64,000 nucleotides of DNA from assembly GCA_965237855.1 (NCBI GenBank), contig CBDEGK010000008.1, positions 186,001-250,000 on the forward strand. The letters run 5' to 3'. Position 1 is the first letter of the stretch, and each line of letters starts with the position of its first letter. Made by a program: the position numbers and the translations under genes. Below the pieces are notes generated by a model. The model saw only the letters and a list, made by a program, of their open reading frames with translations, made no database searches and had not been told where the DNA came from. Origin of the DNA: CBDEGK01 sp965237855. GTDB lineage: Bacteria; Pseudomonadota; Gammaproteobacteria; Pseudomonadales; Halieaceae. Below are positions 52,080 to 60,579 of this stretch, piece by piece.

Positions 52080-52748
52080 TCATGCGCCAATCCATGCTGT
52101 GAGTCTTGATCTTTCGCGGATCAAACCATCCTGATTGAAGTGGTGAACCATAAATTGCGCATAAGTGTCTTCGAACGCCATCTCTATCTCACCAGTCACC
52201 GAAGTCGTCCCCAACGCGAGTTCTGCATAGGTAAACTCAAAACTGCCCTTCCGGCGTGCCAGGGCAATGTGGAACGGTTCACCGCTGAATTCATTGATCG
52301 CAGGCTTGGCGCTGCTCTTCATGACATCGGGGATGTGCACTGTCGCCGTCAGGTTTTCAAAGTCGGCTTCAAGTTCAATGGGCAGGAATAACGTCTCGCA
52401 AAACTCCGTGCATAGGGAACCGAAGACGGCGTAAGCATTGCTTAACGGGGCACACGCCTCGCCGGAGATAATCGTTTCTAGAGCCACCCGTTGCGCTTCG
52501 TCCGCACGCTCATCGATAATAATCTGACGCCGGCCATTACCCTCGGCGATTTCGCCAGGCCATCGATAAAGCGCCGCCCAGTTCAGGCCAGCCAATGGCG
52601 TATCATTAAAATGCCCTTCAACAACGGTAGCAACGTAGGCCGACTGACAATAGCCGAGGGTGCTCGGCAAATTGAACTGGCAGCCGCAGTTTATGGCGCA
52701 ATTGCAGTTATCGTATGCTTCGCTTTTTAATATCCATTGATCAGACAT
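52080..52748 (-). CDS. DUF1326 domain protein
   Basis: A 222-residue soluble protein of the DUF1326 family: SEAYDNCNCAINCGCQFNLP at the N-terminus with the family's cysteine cluster, then HFNDTPLAGLNWAALYRWPG, IIIDERADEAQRVALETIIS and a beta-rich C-terminal half. Members have no established function. Ribosome binding site GGGGAGGA upstream. Independent minus-strand gene between repeats B and C. Confidence 0.88.
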   Translation of the reverse strand: MSDQWILKSEAYDNCNCAINCGCQFNLPSTLGYCQSAYVATVVEGHFNDTPLAGLNWAALYRWPGEIAEGNGRRQIIIDERADEAQRVALETIISGEACAPLSNAYAVFGSLCTEFCETLFLPIELEADFENLTATVHIPDVMKSSAKPAINEFSGEPFHIALARRKGSFEFTYAELALGTTSVTGEIEMAFEDTYAQFMVHHFNQDGLIRERSRLTAWIGA

Positions 52749-52834
52749 TCGGATGATCCTCCCCTAATCTGTCATCTAGCGTACGTCCGAAAAGGTATCC
52801 TGGGGCATCGAACAACGCTTAACGACAGGCACCC

Positions 52835-52925
52835 TTCAGCATAGCAGACCCTGAAGGTCCACTTTCGGGGTATAGCTGCCAACTGCCTCTCTTGGGCTGC
52901 TTTGACCTAGGAGCGGACATTCACT
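52835..52925 (+). repeat. Island repeat element, copy C
   Basis: TTCAGCATAGCAGACC, GTCCACTTTCGGGGTATAGC, then GGGCTGCTTTGACCTAGG and AGCGGACATTCAC. The last bases overlap the stop codon of the neighbouring minus-strand gene. Confidence 0.85.
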
Positions 52926-53475
52926 GATATTGCGGAGCCTTGGCCTTTTCCCTAATGATCTGCTTAATCGCTGTGTAAGATGGGAAATTCCTGTCCCAGT
53001 TTTCTTCGCCAAGGCTGTCATTGATAGCTTCCCTTAATTCCTCGGGAAGAAAATGCGGGTCAAAATACTCTTGGTAATATTCCCACCAAGCGCGGCCATA
53101 CGGTGTACCAAAAAACCACTCAGCGTCTTGATTAAGTCGACTTTTCCACTCAGTTTCGTCAATTAGCCCCATTTCGTACAATTGATAAACATTTGACAAG
53201 CGCATAAGCGGAGCATAGGTCTGTGATTCTAAAGCACGCATTTCAGCGAAGGAAAGATTTAGAGGGTCCTCAACAGATTTCTGCCAGATTTCGGCAACAT
53301 TTTCACCGGCAAGTGAGGCCTCCGACTCAATAAAAGCTTGCGAGTGTTGAGTCATAATCTGCATTTGCATTAATTTTTCGTTTTGACGCATCTGTAAACC
53401 GACCAATACCAGGCCAATCGCAATGCCAATATTTGCAAGTAGTTGGAGCCGAAATTCAAACTTATTTTGGTTCAT
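52921..53475 (-). CDS. Hypothetical protein with one N-terminal membrane helix
   Basis: A 184-residue protein: helix (LQLLANIGIAIGLVLVGLQM), then a cytoplasmic or periplasmic helical domain rich in Trp, Tyr and Glu (WFFGTPYGRAWWEYYQEYFD). Unrecognised, though similar single-helix proteins are frequent in marine gammaproteobacterial accessory regions. AT-richer than the chromosomal genes on either side of the island. Its stop lies in repeat C, as if the element had been placed directly behind the gene. Confidence 0.7.
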   Translation of the reverse strand: MNQNKFEFRLQLLANIGIAIGLVLVGLQMRQNEKLMQMQIMTQHSQAFIESEASLAGENVAEIWQKSVEDPLNLSFAEMRALESQTYAPLMRLSNVYQLYEMGLIDETEWKSRLNQDAEWFFGTPYGRAWWEYYQEYFDPHFLPEELREAINDSLGEENWDRNFPSYTAIKQIIREKAKAPQYQ

Positions 53476-53510
53476 TCTTTCACCTCAACAAACTGCTTGG
53501 ATGGATCAAT

Positions 53511-53649
53511 GACTGCTTTCGGAGTATAGCGGACGTCGCTCGGCTGTGATGTTGGCGAGAATCTCTAGGTCTGCTTTGACCTAGGAGCGGACGTTCGCAA
53601 CAGCAGAATTTTGGCGCTGAATCGGTCAGTTATGTGCCAGGAGCGGACC
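53511..53649 (+). repeat. Island repeat element, copy D with 3' extension
   Basis: GACTGCTTTCGGAGTATAGC, then CTAGGTCTGCTTTGACCTAG, GAGCGGACGTTCGC, and an extension (GGCGCTGAATCGG ... GTTATGTGCCAGGAGCGGAC) that also occurs in copies F and K. Confidence 0.85.
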
Positions 53650-53727
53650 TCGGAGTTCTTCCGGTTTTAATTTTCTTATACTCGATGTTGTTACTTATAA
53701 GCCTGCTTCCGATTGCGAGTTCAATAT

Positions 53728-54243
53728 TTACTTTACCGCGTTCGATTCGCCATTTATTCCCATAGCCAGGACCAATCGAATGAACAACAGAGCCGCAGCG
53801 AGTAATAATAAACATATAGTCGTCATATAAGGGGCATTAACAGATGGCCCGTCTGACCACAGTGCTAGAATCAGCCATCCAACTGAACAAAGAAGTGAAC
53901 CGTTAACTAGGCAGACTAACCAGACACTTGAGCTGTGCTCAGGCTTGCGAAACACCGATATGATGCACCAACTTGCAGAAACTCCTACCAGTAGGATCAA
54001 AATGATAGATGCGACCACTGATGGTATTCCGACAAGAGGGGTTATTGATGCGAAGAACGCAATTCCAGAAGTAACAAGAAGCCCCATAGTACGAACAGAA
54101 AGACCTTTTTTCCGTACGTATATTCTGTCGAATGCTGAGGTAATACCGGAGAAACCCAGCATTGCAATTGAAACTTCGGCAAATAGGCTTAGCACCTCTA
54201 GATTCACATTCAATACCAACTTATCAATTATCGGTACAGTCAA
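53728..54243 (-). CDS. Hypothetical five-helix membrane protein
   Basis: A 171-residue hydrophobic protein: FAEVSIAMLGFSGITSAFDR, then MGLLVTSGIAFFASITPLVG, VVASIILILLVGVSASWCII and two more helices. The first helix with GFSGI resembles a small family of uncharacterised bacterial membrane proteins. No functional motif. Probably a cassette gene in the island. Confidence 0.65.
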   Translation of the reverse strand: MTVPIIDKLVLNVNLEVLSLFAEVSIAMLGFSGITSAFDRIYVRKKGLSVRTMGLLVTSGIAFFASITPLVGIPSVVASIILILLVGVSASWCIISVFRKPEHSSSVWLVCLVNGSLLCSVGWLILALWSDGPSVNAPYMTTICLLLLAAALLFIRLVLAMGINGESNAVK

Positions 54244-54403
54244 TGATATACCAAGCTACGCTGTAACACTGTCAGTAGGTGCACCCACATCACATTTCTT
54301 ACAGTTAAACTCGTAGCCCAATATCGAATCACGTCCGGCCTGTGATTCTACCCAAGGGCGGAACGTGTCAACCTCAAATGGACAGTCATTTCAAAGATAA
54401 ACT

Positions 54404-55471
54404 CTATTTGATGTAGCCCGCGGCTGATAAAGTTGGGAAGTTAACGCGATCATCAATCATTGTGTCATCACCAGATTCTGCAATCGGGTTAATGGCCACG
54501 GTCTTTGCCGGCATGGGTACAGTCGGTCGCCCACGGACAAAGCGTTCCGGATGACGTTCATAGCGTTCATCAAGAACTCGTTGTTTTTGCCTGGCAACCT
54601 CGTGATAACGGCCCGTAAAAACCTGTTCCGGGGTAAAGCCCCCCAGGCCGCTGTGATGATGCTCGAAGTTGTACCAATCAAAGTAAGCTTCACACCAGCG
54701 CCGGGCATGCGAGGCATCGCTAAAACGGCCCGGATAATCCGGTTGGTACTTTTGCGTCTTGAACTGGCTTTCACTAAACGGGTTGTCATTGCTCACCCGT
54801 GGGCGACTGTGACTGCAGGTCACGTCCAGTTCTCGCATCAGGTCCAAATACCCGTGTGCAATCATTGGCGATCCACGATCCTGGTGCAGCGTGAGCTGGC
54901 CTGGCGCTATACCGTAACGGGCCGTGGCTTCGTCCATCAGCTGTTTCGATAATGCACTGCTCTCCTTGCGCGAGACCATCCAGGCCACGACAAAACGGCT
55001 AAACAGGTCAAGCACCACATACAGCGACAAATAGAGGCCCCGCCGCACCAGCGGTAGTTTGGTAATGTCCCATGTCCACACATCGTTAGGGGCGCAGGCT
55101 TTCAGTCTGGGAACAGCATGATGCTGGGCTGGCCGCTGCTGCCGACGGTCACCGGTCTCCCCTAAGCCACGAAGAATACGGTGCATGGTGCTGACCGAAC
55201 ACAGATACTGATCCTGTTCCAGCAGGCGTTGATAGACTTCAGCAGGCGGCTGATCACAATAGGGTTCACTGTGCAGTGTCTCGACGACAGCAGCACGCTC
55301 TTGGTCACTGAGGGCGCGCGGCTGCACCGACTGCTTCCGTGAGCGCCGCGGTGGTTCATCGTTGGCGGCACGCTTTTGGTAAACGTAGACCGTGCTTCGA
55401 TTGAGGCCCAGCGCATGACACGCTCGCGTCAATGGCAGTCTTACGGGGCGGTGGATCATCACGTTATTCAC
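54404..55471 (-). CDS. IS3-family transposase OrfB (copy 1)
   Basis: A 355-residue DDE integrase-core protein: WTWDITKLPLVRRGLYLSLY (first Asp), LTLHQDRGSPMIAHGYLDLM (second Asp) and SNDNPFSESQFKTQKYQPDY (Glu). It starts at GTG 55471 overlapping the orfA stop (GTGA). Codon for residue 290 region reads GRYHEVARQ here and GRYHGVARQ in copy 2. Confidence 0.93.
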   Translation of the reverse strand: MNNVMIHRPVRLPLTRACHALGLNRSTVYVYQKRAANDEPPRRSRKQSVQPRALSDQERAAVVETLHSEPYCDQPPAEVYQRLLEQDQYLCSVSTMHRILRGLGETGDRRQQRPAQHHAVPRLKACAPNDVWTWDITKLPLVRRGLYLSLYVVLDLFSRFVVAWMVSRKESSALSKQLMDEATARYGIAPGQLTLHQDRGSPMIAHGYLDLMRELDVTCSHSRPRVSNDNPFSESQFKTQKYQPDYPGRFSDASHARRWCEAYFDWYNFEHHHSGLGGFTPEQVFTGRYHEVARQKQRVLDERYERHPERFVRGRPTVPMPAKTVAINPIAESGDDTMIDDRVNFPTLSAAGYIK

Positions 55472-55872
55472 ACATCCTTCCCACTGCGTAAATGATCGAG
55501 CATCGACAATGCTTTTTTTTGCAAATCCAGGCAGTCGTTGGCAATCTCCAACTTGCGGTCCAAGCGACTATTCTCTTTCTCAAGCTGCTCAATGCGCCGC
55601 TGATCTGGCGTTTTCAAGGGTGCAGGGCCGGGAGCGCTTTTGCTCAATCCAGCCACGCCATTTTCCGCAAGCTCTCGTCGCCATTCCGAGATCTGACTAC
55701 TGTAGAGTTTTTCGCGGCGCAGCAGCGCGCCAAGCTCACCGTACTGGCAGGCATCGGCTTCAGCGATAATACGTAACTTGTACTCGGTCTTGAACTGGCG
55801 GCGAGTGCGTTTCTCCAGCACCGGTTCCGGTGTAACTTGTGTGTCAGGCCGTTCTGATGGTGATTTTGGCAT
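55468..55872 (-). CDS. IS3-family transposase OrfA (copy 1)
   Basis: A 134-residue DNA-binding protein with an HTH (KLRIIAEADACQYGELGALL, SSQISEWRRELAENG) and a C-terminal leucine-zipper-like coiled coil (RIEQLEKENSRLDRKLEIAN). Identical in copy 2. Confidence 0.93.
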   Translation of the reverse strand: MPKSPSERPDTQVTPEPVLEKRTRRQFKTEYKLRIIAEADACQYGELGALLRREKLYSSQISEWRRELAENGVAGLSKSAPGPAPLKTPDQRRIEQLEKENSRLDRKLEIANDCLDLQKKALSMLDHLRSGKDV

Positions 55873-56061
55873 GTTGTGTGTCCAGTACCTGTGGCCCTGA
55901 AATCTATGTTATCCCAAACAAGAAGTGTATGGGGTCAGGTTGACACACAGGGGGGCGATTAGCTGATTCATGCCCTCTACAGCTTATTCATGCCAATTTT
56001 TTTCATGAAAAACCGGAATTTGGATTTTCATAAGCGGCAGCTTCGACTCGATAACTAGCCC

Positions 56062-56234
56062 TCAGCATAGCAGGCCCTAAACGTCCGCTTTCGGAGTATA
56101 GCGGTCTTTGTTCCTGTACAATATTTCTTGGATGGAGCCTGGAGTGCGCTACGTCTGCTATGACCTAGGAGCGGCCGTTCGCAGGATTACGATTTCGGGG
56201 TTGAATCGGGCTGTTTTGTGCCATCACCGGCCGG
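56062..56234 (+). repeat. Island repeat element, copy F (full length with extension)
   Basis: TCAGCATAGCAGGCCC, GTCCGCTTTCGGAGTATAGC, variable 50 bp, ACGTCTGCTATGACCTAGG, AGCGGCCGTTCGC, then the extension GGGGTTGAATCGGGCTG ... TTTTGTGCCATCACCGGCC. The most complete copy. Confidence 0.88.
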
Positions 56235-56353
56235 TCAGACGTTGCCGAAAATCTTATCGGGGCAGGCCGCAACGCGCCAAAAGGGTATTCGTTGATACTT
56301 CCCCTTTAGGTACTACTCACAGGTTGGTTGGACTTGGATTTTTCTCCATGGTG

Positions 56354-56377
56354 CATTAATTCATTAATTCATTAATT
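56354..56377 (+). repeat. 8-bp tandem repeat (ATTAATTC x3)
   Basis: Three units of ATTAATTC, the last ending in a T-run. AT-rich upstream region of the dodecin gene. Confidence 0.85.
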
Positions 56378-56577
56378 TTTTGTAGTAAGTGGAGGAGCAA
56401 AATCTCGTAACGATAAGATTTGACTGTAATGATATGGCGTCTACATTTAGGATACGGCGCGTGGAGAATAAATTTCCACACGATACGGCGTAGAAACTCT
56501 TGTCATTGTTTTTAAAAGACGTATTCAATCGCACATTATTAAGTTGAATCGTTAGTTCACGTTACAGTGGAGGATTT

Positions 56578-56784
56578 ATGAGTATTTATAAAGTGATTGA
56601 AATTGTTGGAACCAGTGCAAACTCATGGGAGGAGGCTGCTAGGAATGCCGTGGAGAAAGCAGCGGAAAGCCTGGAAGACTTAAGAGTTGCTGAAGTGATA
56701 TCTGAGGACCTGAAAATCGAAAATGGTAAGGTAGTGGCCTATCGCACCAAAGTCAGCGTGTCTTTCAAATTTAAGGAGGAATGA
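56578..56784 (+). CDS. Dodecin (flavin-binding dodecamer)
   Basis: A 68-residue protein with the dodecin pattern: MSIYKVIEIVGTSANSWEEA, AVEKAAESLEDLRVAEVISE and a final strand KTKVSVSFKFKEE. The usual flavin-stacking Trp is W18. Dodecins assemble into 12-mers that store riboflavin/FMN and protect it from light. GTGGAGG lies 7 bp before the ATG. It is one of only two plus-strand genes in the island and sits on AT-rich DNA, so it was probably acquired. Confidence 0.93.
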   Translation: MSIYKVIEIVGTSANSWEEAARNAVEKAAESLEDLRVAEVISEDLKIENGKVVAYRTKVSVSFKFKEE

Positions 56785-56930
56785 TTAAATCCCCTAATCG
56801 GGGCTTCCAATTGGGAAGGAGCCAAGGGAAGTGGCGCAGGAACGCGGCGAAATAGCCGCCGTGAATGAGTACTATTGACTCTTTCACGTTGAGCAAGTCG
56901 ACCGACAGTAATGAGTCGTTTACTACCTTT

Positions 56931-57054
56931 GAGCATAGCAGCCAGTGAACGGCAGCTCACGGAGTATAGCGGTCTTCGTGCCCTTTGGAGGAACCACCTC
57001 CGAAGCCAGGAGCGCGTTATGTCTGCCTGCTATGACCTATAAGCGGACATAACG
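56931..57054 (+). repeat. Island repeat element, copy G
   Basis: GAGCATAGCAGCC, CACGGAGTATAGCGGTC, an inserted GAGGAACCACCTCC hairpin, GTCTGCCTGCTATGACC and TATAAGCGGACATAACG. The final ACATAAC is the core of the adjacent attC-like site. Confidence 0.82.
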
Positions 57055-57104
57055 CTTAGCTGAAGCGCCGCAGTATGCGGTCGCATTTGAGCTCCTAGTT
57101 ATGT
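57047..57104 (-). other. attC-like recombination site of the GNAT cassette
   Basis: Read on the minus strand: core ACATAAC, then TAGGAGCTCAAATGCG, a short hairpin loop, GCGCTTCAGCTAAGC and inverse core GTTATGT. The 7-bp ends are perfectly complementary, and the inner arms AGCTCAA / TTCAGCT pair with a base left out, as in integron attC sites. It lies 23 bp behind the GNAT stop, the expected place. Confidence 0.7.
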
Positions 57105-57127
57105 GCTTTACCCACCGAAGCTAGGCC

Positions 57128-57664
57128 TCACCAATATTCAGGTTTGTTAAGTGCCTCTACACAGCGAGAGTTACCTGCAATTGGCTCTATTTCATCACTA
57201 ACCAATGATTGGCCAAGCCAGGCAAATGGCATTGTTAATTCAATAGGAGCTTTGGCTATTTTTTCGCTAATAGGGCTGAAGCCGACTTTCGAATAAAACT
57301 CGGGATTGCCGTAGGTAAATAACAAGCTCACTCCGTTTTCTCTTAAGTGATCAATTCCAAAGTTAATGAGCTTTTGCCCAATACCATTTCCTTGCTGGTT
57401 TGTATGAATGGCCACAGGGGACAAAATAAAAGCTATTACCTCATTTTCAAACTTCAACTTTGTAAAAAGAATGCTTCCTACTATTTGATCGTTTTCAACG
57501 GCTGTAAATCCATAAATATCTTGTGGATCAGTGTTCATCATCAAGTCAAAAGCTAAGCTTCCGATCGACAAGCCTTGTTCATGGCCCTCAGAATCTGCAA
57601 ATACCTTATTGAATAGCTGCTCAATTTCTTCGATATCATTTTTTGTATATGTTGAAAGATTCAT
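57128..57664 (-). CDS. GNAT-family N-acetyltransferase (cassette gene)
   Basis: A 178-residue GNAT protein similar to YhbS-type members. YGFTAVENDQIVGSILFTKL, LSPVAIHTNQQGNGIGQKLI (acetyl-CoA loop QxxGxG at about 90-99) and FTYGNPEFYSKVGFSPI. The gene is AT-rich against the GC-rich chromosome. It is flanked by GTTATGT core sites on both sides (57704-57710 and 57047-57053, minus-strand sense), making a cassette of about 657 bp. GNAT genes are common integron cargo. Confidence 0.9.
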   Translation of the reverse strand: MNLSTYTKNDIEEIEQLFNKVFADSEGHEQGLSIGSLAFDLMMNTDPQDIYGFTAVENDQIVGSILFTKLKFENEVIAFILSPVAIHTNQQGNGIGQKLINFGIDHLRENGVSLLFTYGNPEFYSKVGFSPISEKIAKAPIELTMPFAWLGQSLVSDEIEPIAGNSRCVEALNKPEYW

Positions 57665-57703
57665 ACAAATATTTCATCACTCAGTTGTGATTGATGCGTT
57701 AAC

Positions 57704-57722
57704 ACATAACAGCTTGTTAGAC
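57704..57722 (-). other. Truncated attC-like junction upstream of GNAT cassette
   Basis: On the minus strand GTCTAAC-AAGCT-GTTATGT: a core and inverse core with almost no stem left. The GTTATGT matches the ACATAAC of the GNAT attC, so it fits the 5' edge of that cassette. Confidence 0.5.
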
Positions 57723-57737
57723 GTCGGTGCGAGGCAA

Positions 57738-57817
57738 CATGCCTTGAGTATACACAAGCACTAGTAAGTGCAAAGTAGGCAATTCGTGTATGCTTCGACC
57801 TGGGAGCAGCCGCGCGC
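57738..57817 (+). repeat. Island repeat fragment H
   Basis: CATGCCTTGAGTATACACAA plus GCACTAGTAA (shared with 61421-61450), then a half repeat element GCTTCGACCTGGGAGCAGCC. Confidence 0.6.
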
Positions 57818-58074
57818 GCACCTTGTTGTGGGGTGTCTGTTCATTACATCATCTATCTACCCAGGACAGTTTTGTGCGGTGCGCGGATGTTATTAAGACC
57901 GCGGATGCCGGATATCCCACATAAATTTCAGGCTGGCCAAGACGCAAAAACTCATGAAGATTCCGACAGTGTAAGCTAACTCCACTCGGGGCTCGCTAGA
58001 TCTCTGTGTGCTCATCTCATAGGCGATTGCGGAACGTGTCAACCTCAAATGGACAGTCATTTCAAAGATAAACT

Positions 58075-59142
58075 CTATTTGATGTAGCCCGCGGCTGATA
58101 AAGTTGGGAAGTTAACGCGATCATCAATCATTGTGTCATCACCAGATTCTGCAATCGGGTTAATGGCCACGGTCTTTGCCGGCATGGGTACAGTCGGTCG
58201 CCCACGGACAAAGCGTTCCGGATGACGTTCATAGCGTTCATCAAGAACTCGTTGTTTTTGCCTGGCAACCCCGTGATAACGGCCCGTAAAAACCTGTTCC
58301 GGGGTAAAGCCCCCCAGGCCGCTGTGATGATGCTCGAAGTTGTACCAATCAAAGTAAGCTTCACACCAGCGCCGGGCATGCGAGGCATCGCTAAAACGGC
58401 CCGGATAATCCGGTTGGTACTTTTGCGTCTTGAACTGGCTTTCACTAAACGGGTTGTCATTGCTCACCCGTGGGCGACTGTGACTGCAGGTCACGTCCAG
58501 TTCTCGCATCAGGTCCAAATACCCGTGTGCAATCATTGGCGATCCACGATCCTGGTGCAGCGTGAGCTGGCCTGGCGCTATACCGTAACGGGCCGTGGCT
58601 TCGTCCATCAGCTGTTTCGATAATGCACTGCTCTCCTTGCGCGAGACCATCCAGGCCACGACAAAACGGCTAAACAGGTCAAGCACCACATACAGCGACA
58701 AATAGAGGCCCCGCCGCACCAGCGGTAGTTTGGTAATGTCCCATGTCCACACATCGTTAGGGGCGCAGGCTTTCAGTCTGGGAACAGCATGATGCTGGGC
58801 TGGCCGCTGCTGCCGACGGTCACCGGTCTCCCCTAAGCCACGAAGAATACGGTGCATGGTGCTGACCGAACACAGATACTGATCCTGTTCCAGCAGGCGT
58901 TGATAGACTTCAGCAGGCGGCTGATCACAATAGGGTTCACTGTGCAGTGTCTCGACGACAGCAGCACGCTCTTGGTCACTGAGGGCGCGCGGCTGCACCG
59001 ACTGCTTCCGTGAGCGCCGCGGTGGTTCATCGTTGGCGGCACGCTTTTGGTAAACGTAGACCGTGCTTCGATTGAGGCCCAGCGCATGACACGCTCGCGT
59101 CAATGGCAGTCTTACGGGGCGGTGGATCATCACGTTATTCAC
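58075..59142 (-). CDS. IS3-family transposase OrfB (copy 2)
   Basis: A 355-residue DDE transposase, identical to copy 1 except Gly for Glu in GRYHGVARQ. All catalytic motifs are intact. Confidence 0.93.
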   Translation of the reverse strand: MNNVMIHRPVRLPLTRACHALGLNRSTVYVYQKRAANDEPPRRSRKQSVQPRALSDQERAAVVETLHSEPYCDQPPAEVYQRLLEQDQYLCSVSTMHRILRGLGETGDRRQQRPAQHHAVPRLKACAPNDVWTWDITKLPLVRRGLYLSLYVVLDLFSRFVVAWMVSRKESSALSKQLMDEATARYGIAPGQLTLHQDRGSPMIAHGYLDLMRELDVTCSHSRPRVSNDNPFSESQFKTQKYQPDYPGRFSDASHARRWCEAYFDWYNFEHHHSGLGGFTPEQVFTGRYHGVARQKQRVLDERYERHPERFVRGRPTVPMPAKTVAINPIAESGDDTMIDDRVNFPTLSAAGYIK

Positions 59143-59543
59143 ACATCCTTCCCACTGCGTAAATGATCGAGCATCGACAATGCTTTTTTTTGCAAATCCA
59201 GGCAGTCGTTGGCAATCTCCAACTTGCGGTCCAAGCGACTATTCTCTTTCTCAAGCTGCTCAATGCGCCGCTGATCTGGCGTTTTCAAGGGTGCAGGGCC
59301 GGGAGCGCTTTTGCTCAATCCAGCCACGCCATTTTCCGCAAGCTCTCGTCGCCATTCCGAGATCTGACTACTGTAGAGTTTTTCGCGGCGCAGCAGCGCG
59401 CCAAGCTCACCGTACTGGCAGGCATCGGCTTCAGCGATAATACGTAACTTGTACTCGGTCTTGAACTGGCGGCGAGTGCGTTTCTCCAGCACCGGTTCCG
59501 GTGTAACTTGTGTGTCAGGCCGTTCTGATGGTGATTTTGGCAT
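59139..59543 (-). CDS. IS3-family transposase OrfA (copy 2)
   Basis: A 134-residue HTH plus coiled-coil protein, identical to that of copy 1; overlaps orfB by 4 bp. Confidence 0.93.
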   Translation of the reverse strand: MPKSPSERPDTQVTPEPVLEKRTRRQFKTEYKLRIIAEADACQYGELGALLRREKLYSSQISEWRRELAENGVAGLSKSAPGPAPLKTPDQRRIEQLEKENSRLDRKLEIANDCLDLQKKALSMLDHLRSGKDV

Positions 59544-59886
59544 GTTGTGTGTCCAGTACCTGTGGCCCTGAAATCTATGTTATCCCAAACAAGAAGTGTA
59601 TGGGGTCAGGTTGACACACAGGGATTGCATCTAGTTCTGTCGCGCCCAGGGAAAACGCAAAAAAGGATAGGATCAGGAAGGATGTAAAACCAACATAGAG
59701 AATGTTAATGATGACAGACTGGGAGTTAGTCATCTTCGCTCCAATAATGTAAGCCGCGATCAGATACCCGCTAATCAACGTTATTACCAATCCCACCAGA
59801 GCTATCGAGTTGCCCCAGGCCATGTTACTGATTTCGAGTAGTTCCGCTTCGACCATCATCGTATTCCCTGAAGTCTACCTTAATCC

Positions 59887-59913
59887 GAAGTCTGCTCTGG
59901 GAGTATAGCCGTC
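59887..59913 (+). repeat. Island repeat fragment I (first half only)
   Basis: GAAGTCTGCTCTGGGAGTAT followed by AGCCGTC: first-half boxes without a recognisable second half, upstream of the split membrane gene. Confidence 0.65.
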
Positions 59914-59995
59914 ATTTTGAAGGTCTTCCCCTTGACGAAACAACGGCTCTTCTTCAGGATTAGATGTCTACGTTTCTAATTCAGGGTATCTCGCT

Positions 59996-60448
59996 ATGAA
60001 CCTTCGACAACTTTCCGTTCTACTCCTGCTCGGTTTTGCCACCTTTAACGCGGCCGCCGAGACAAAACCCAGCGCAATGACCATGGGTAACGGCATTGAA
60101 AATTGGATAATTGTGGACAACGCGACCCGGCGCGGCGACACCTTTACGTTTACCGAAGTCAACATTAACGGCAACGGTTGGTTGGTTATGCACCCGTTTG
60201 AAAATGGCAAGCCGAATGGCACTATCTATGTTGGCGCGACCTATGTCACCAGTGGCATCAACAATGATGTTGAAATTGCTGTTGAGCCCACAGTGTCGAG
60301 CGGCGACCATTTCATTGTGATGCTGCACCGGGACGTCGATGATGACCAGCACTTTGATTTCGTCTTCGTCGGCGATACCGGCCAGGTTGAGGACATCGCC
60401 GTGTTCGAAGGGAGCATGATGGTCGGGCACGTGTACAAAGCACCCTAA
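59996..60448 (+). CDS. Secreted beta-rich hypothetical protein (DUF7282-like)
   Basis: A 150-residue exported protein: signal peptide (LSVLLLLGFATFNAAAE), then a beta sandwich-like domain with FTFTEVNINGNGWLVMHPFE, GATYVTSGINNDVEIAVEP and FIVMLHRDVDDDQHFDFVF. The GWLV(M/I)H ... MLH-D-D ... FDF pattern recalls the DUF7282-type domain. Function unknown. Second plus-strand gene in the island. Confidence 0.72.
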   Translation: MNLRQLSVLLLLGFATFNAAAETKPSAMTMGNGIENWIIVDNATRRGDTFTFTEVNINGNGWLVMHPFENGKPNGTIYVGATYVTSGINNDVEIAVEPTVSSGDHFIVMLHRDVDDDQHFDFVFVGDTGQVEDIAVFEGSMMVGHVYKAP

Positions 60449-60579
60449 TAAGCTGAGCCGCTTTCAGGCAATAGTGATATCAGCACTATTCCTAGGTGCA
60501 GCAGGTATTTGCCTGGGCAGTATCACCAGTCAGCTCACGATTTTTACCTGTCTCTATTTCTTATGGGACATACGGTACC

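Larger units (their letters stand above)
54358..55952 (-). mobile_element. IS3-family element, copy 1 (1595 bp)
   Basis: Same length and sequence as copy 2 at 58029-59623 except one base I noticed (T here, C there, near 54600/58271). Ends carry the inner inverted repeat GTGTCAACCT (left at about 54365; right, inverted, ending near 55947). The flanks are GG-rich (AAGG before, GGGC after), so the target duplication is ambiguous (3 bp GGG at best). It encodes orfA and orfB. It interrupts what looks like a degenerate repeat element (54331-54357). Confidence 0.9.
55953..56577. other. Gene-free stretch between IS copy 1 and dodecin gene
   Basis: About 620 bp holding repeat copy F and a short ATTAATTC tandem. 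The right half is clearly AT-rich compared with the chromosome. No coding frame with credible composition; the frame 56108-56359 lies in the repeat. Confidence 0.6.
56785..57127. other. Gene-free stretch holding repeat G and an attC-like site
   Basis: About 340 bp between the convergent dodecin and GNAT genes. It contains repeat copy G at 56931-57054 overlapping the attC-like site at 57047-57104. A short CCCC-TAAT-GGGG hairpin follows the dodecin stop without a T-run. No gene seen. Confidence 0.6.
58029..59623 (-). mobile_element. IS3-family element, copy 2 (1595 bp)
   Basis: Same orientation as copy 1. Left end GCGGAACGTGTCAACC, right end (inverted) CCCTGTGTGTCAACCTGACC. It is flanked by ATT on both sides (58026-58028 and 59624-59626; ATTG/ATTG if the first G is not counted to the IS), a 3-4 bp target duplication normal for IS3-type elements. 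Confidence 0.92.
57893..59859 (-). pseudogene. Small membrane protein gene split by IS3 copy 2
   Basis: The 5' part (59624-59859) encodes SIALVGLVITLISGYLIAAY, IINILYVGFTSFLILSFFAF and ends GATELDAI. Removing the IS and one ATT copy joins it in frame to the 3' part (57893-58028): AYEMSTQRSSEPRVELAYTV, GIFMSFCVLASLKFMWDIRH, PRS and stop TAA. The restored protein has 122 residues and three membrane helices; family unknown. The IS supplies a false C-terminus (PVCQPDPIHFLFGIT) to the remaining frame. Confidence 0.85.

Noticed and set aside
55468..55872. Programmed -1 frameshift between IS3 orfA and orfB
   Set aside because: The junction is a GTGA start/stop overlap without an A-rich slippery run; coupling is sufficient, although a frameshift cannot be excluded.
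54358..59623. Composite transposon with dodecin and GNAT as cargo
   Set aside because: Copy 2 has its own ATT duplication and lies inside a gene, so the copies inserted independently; no outer duplication joins them.
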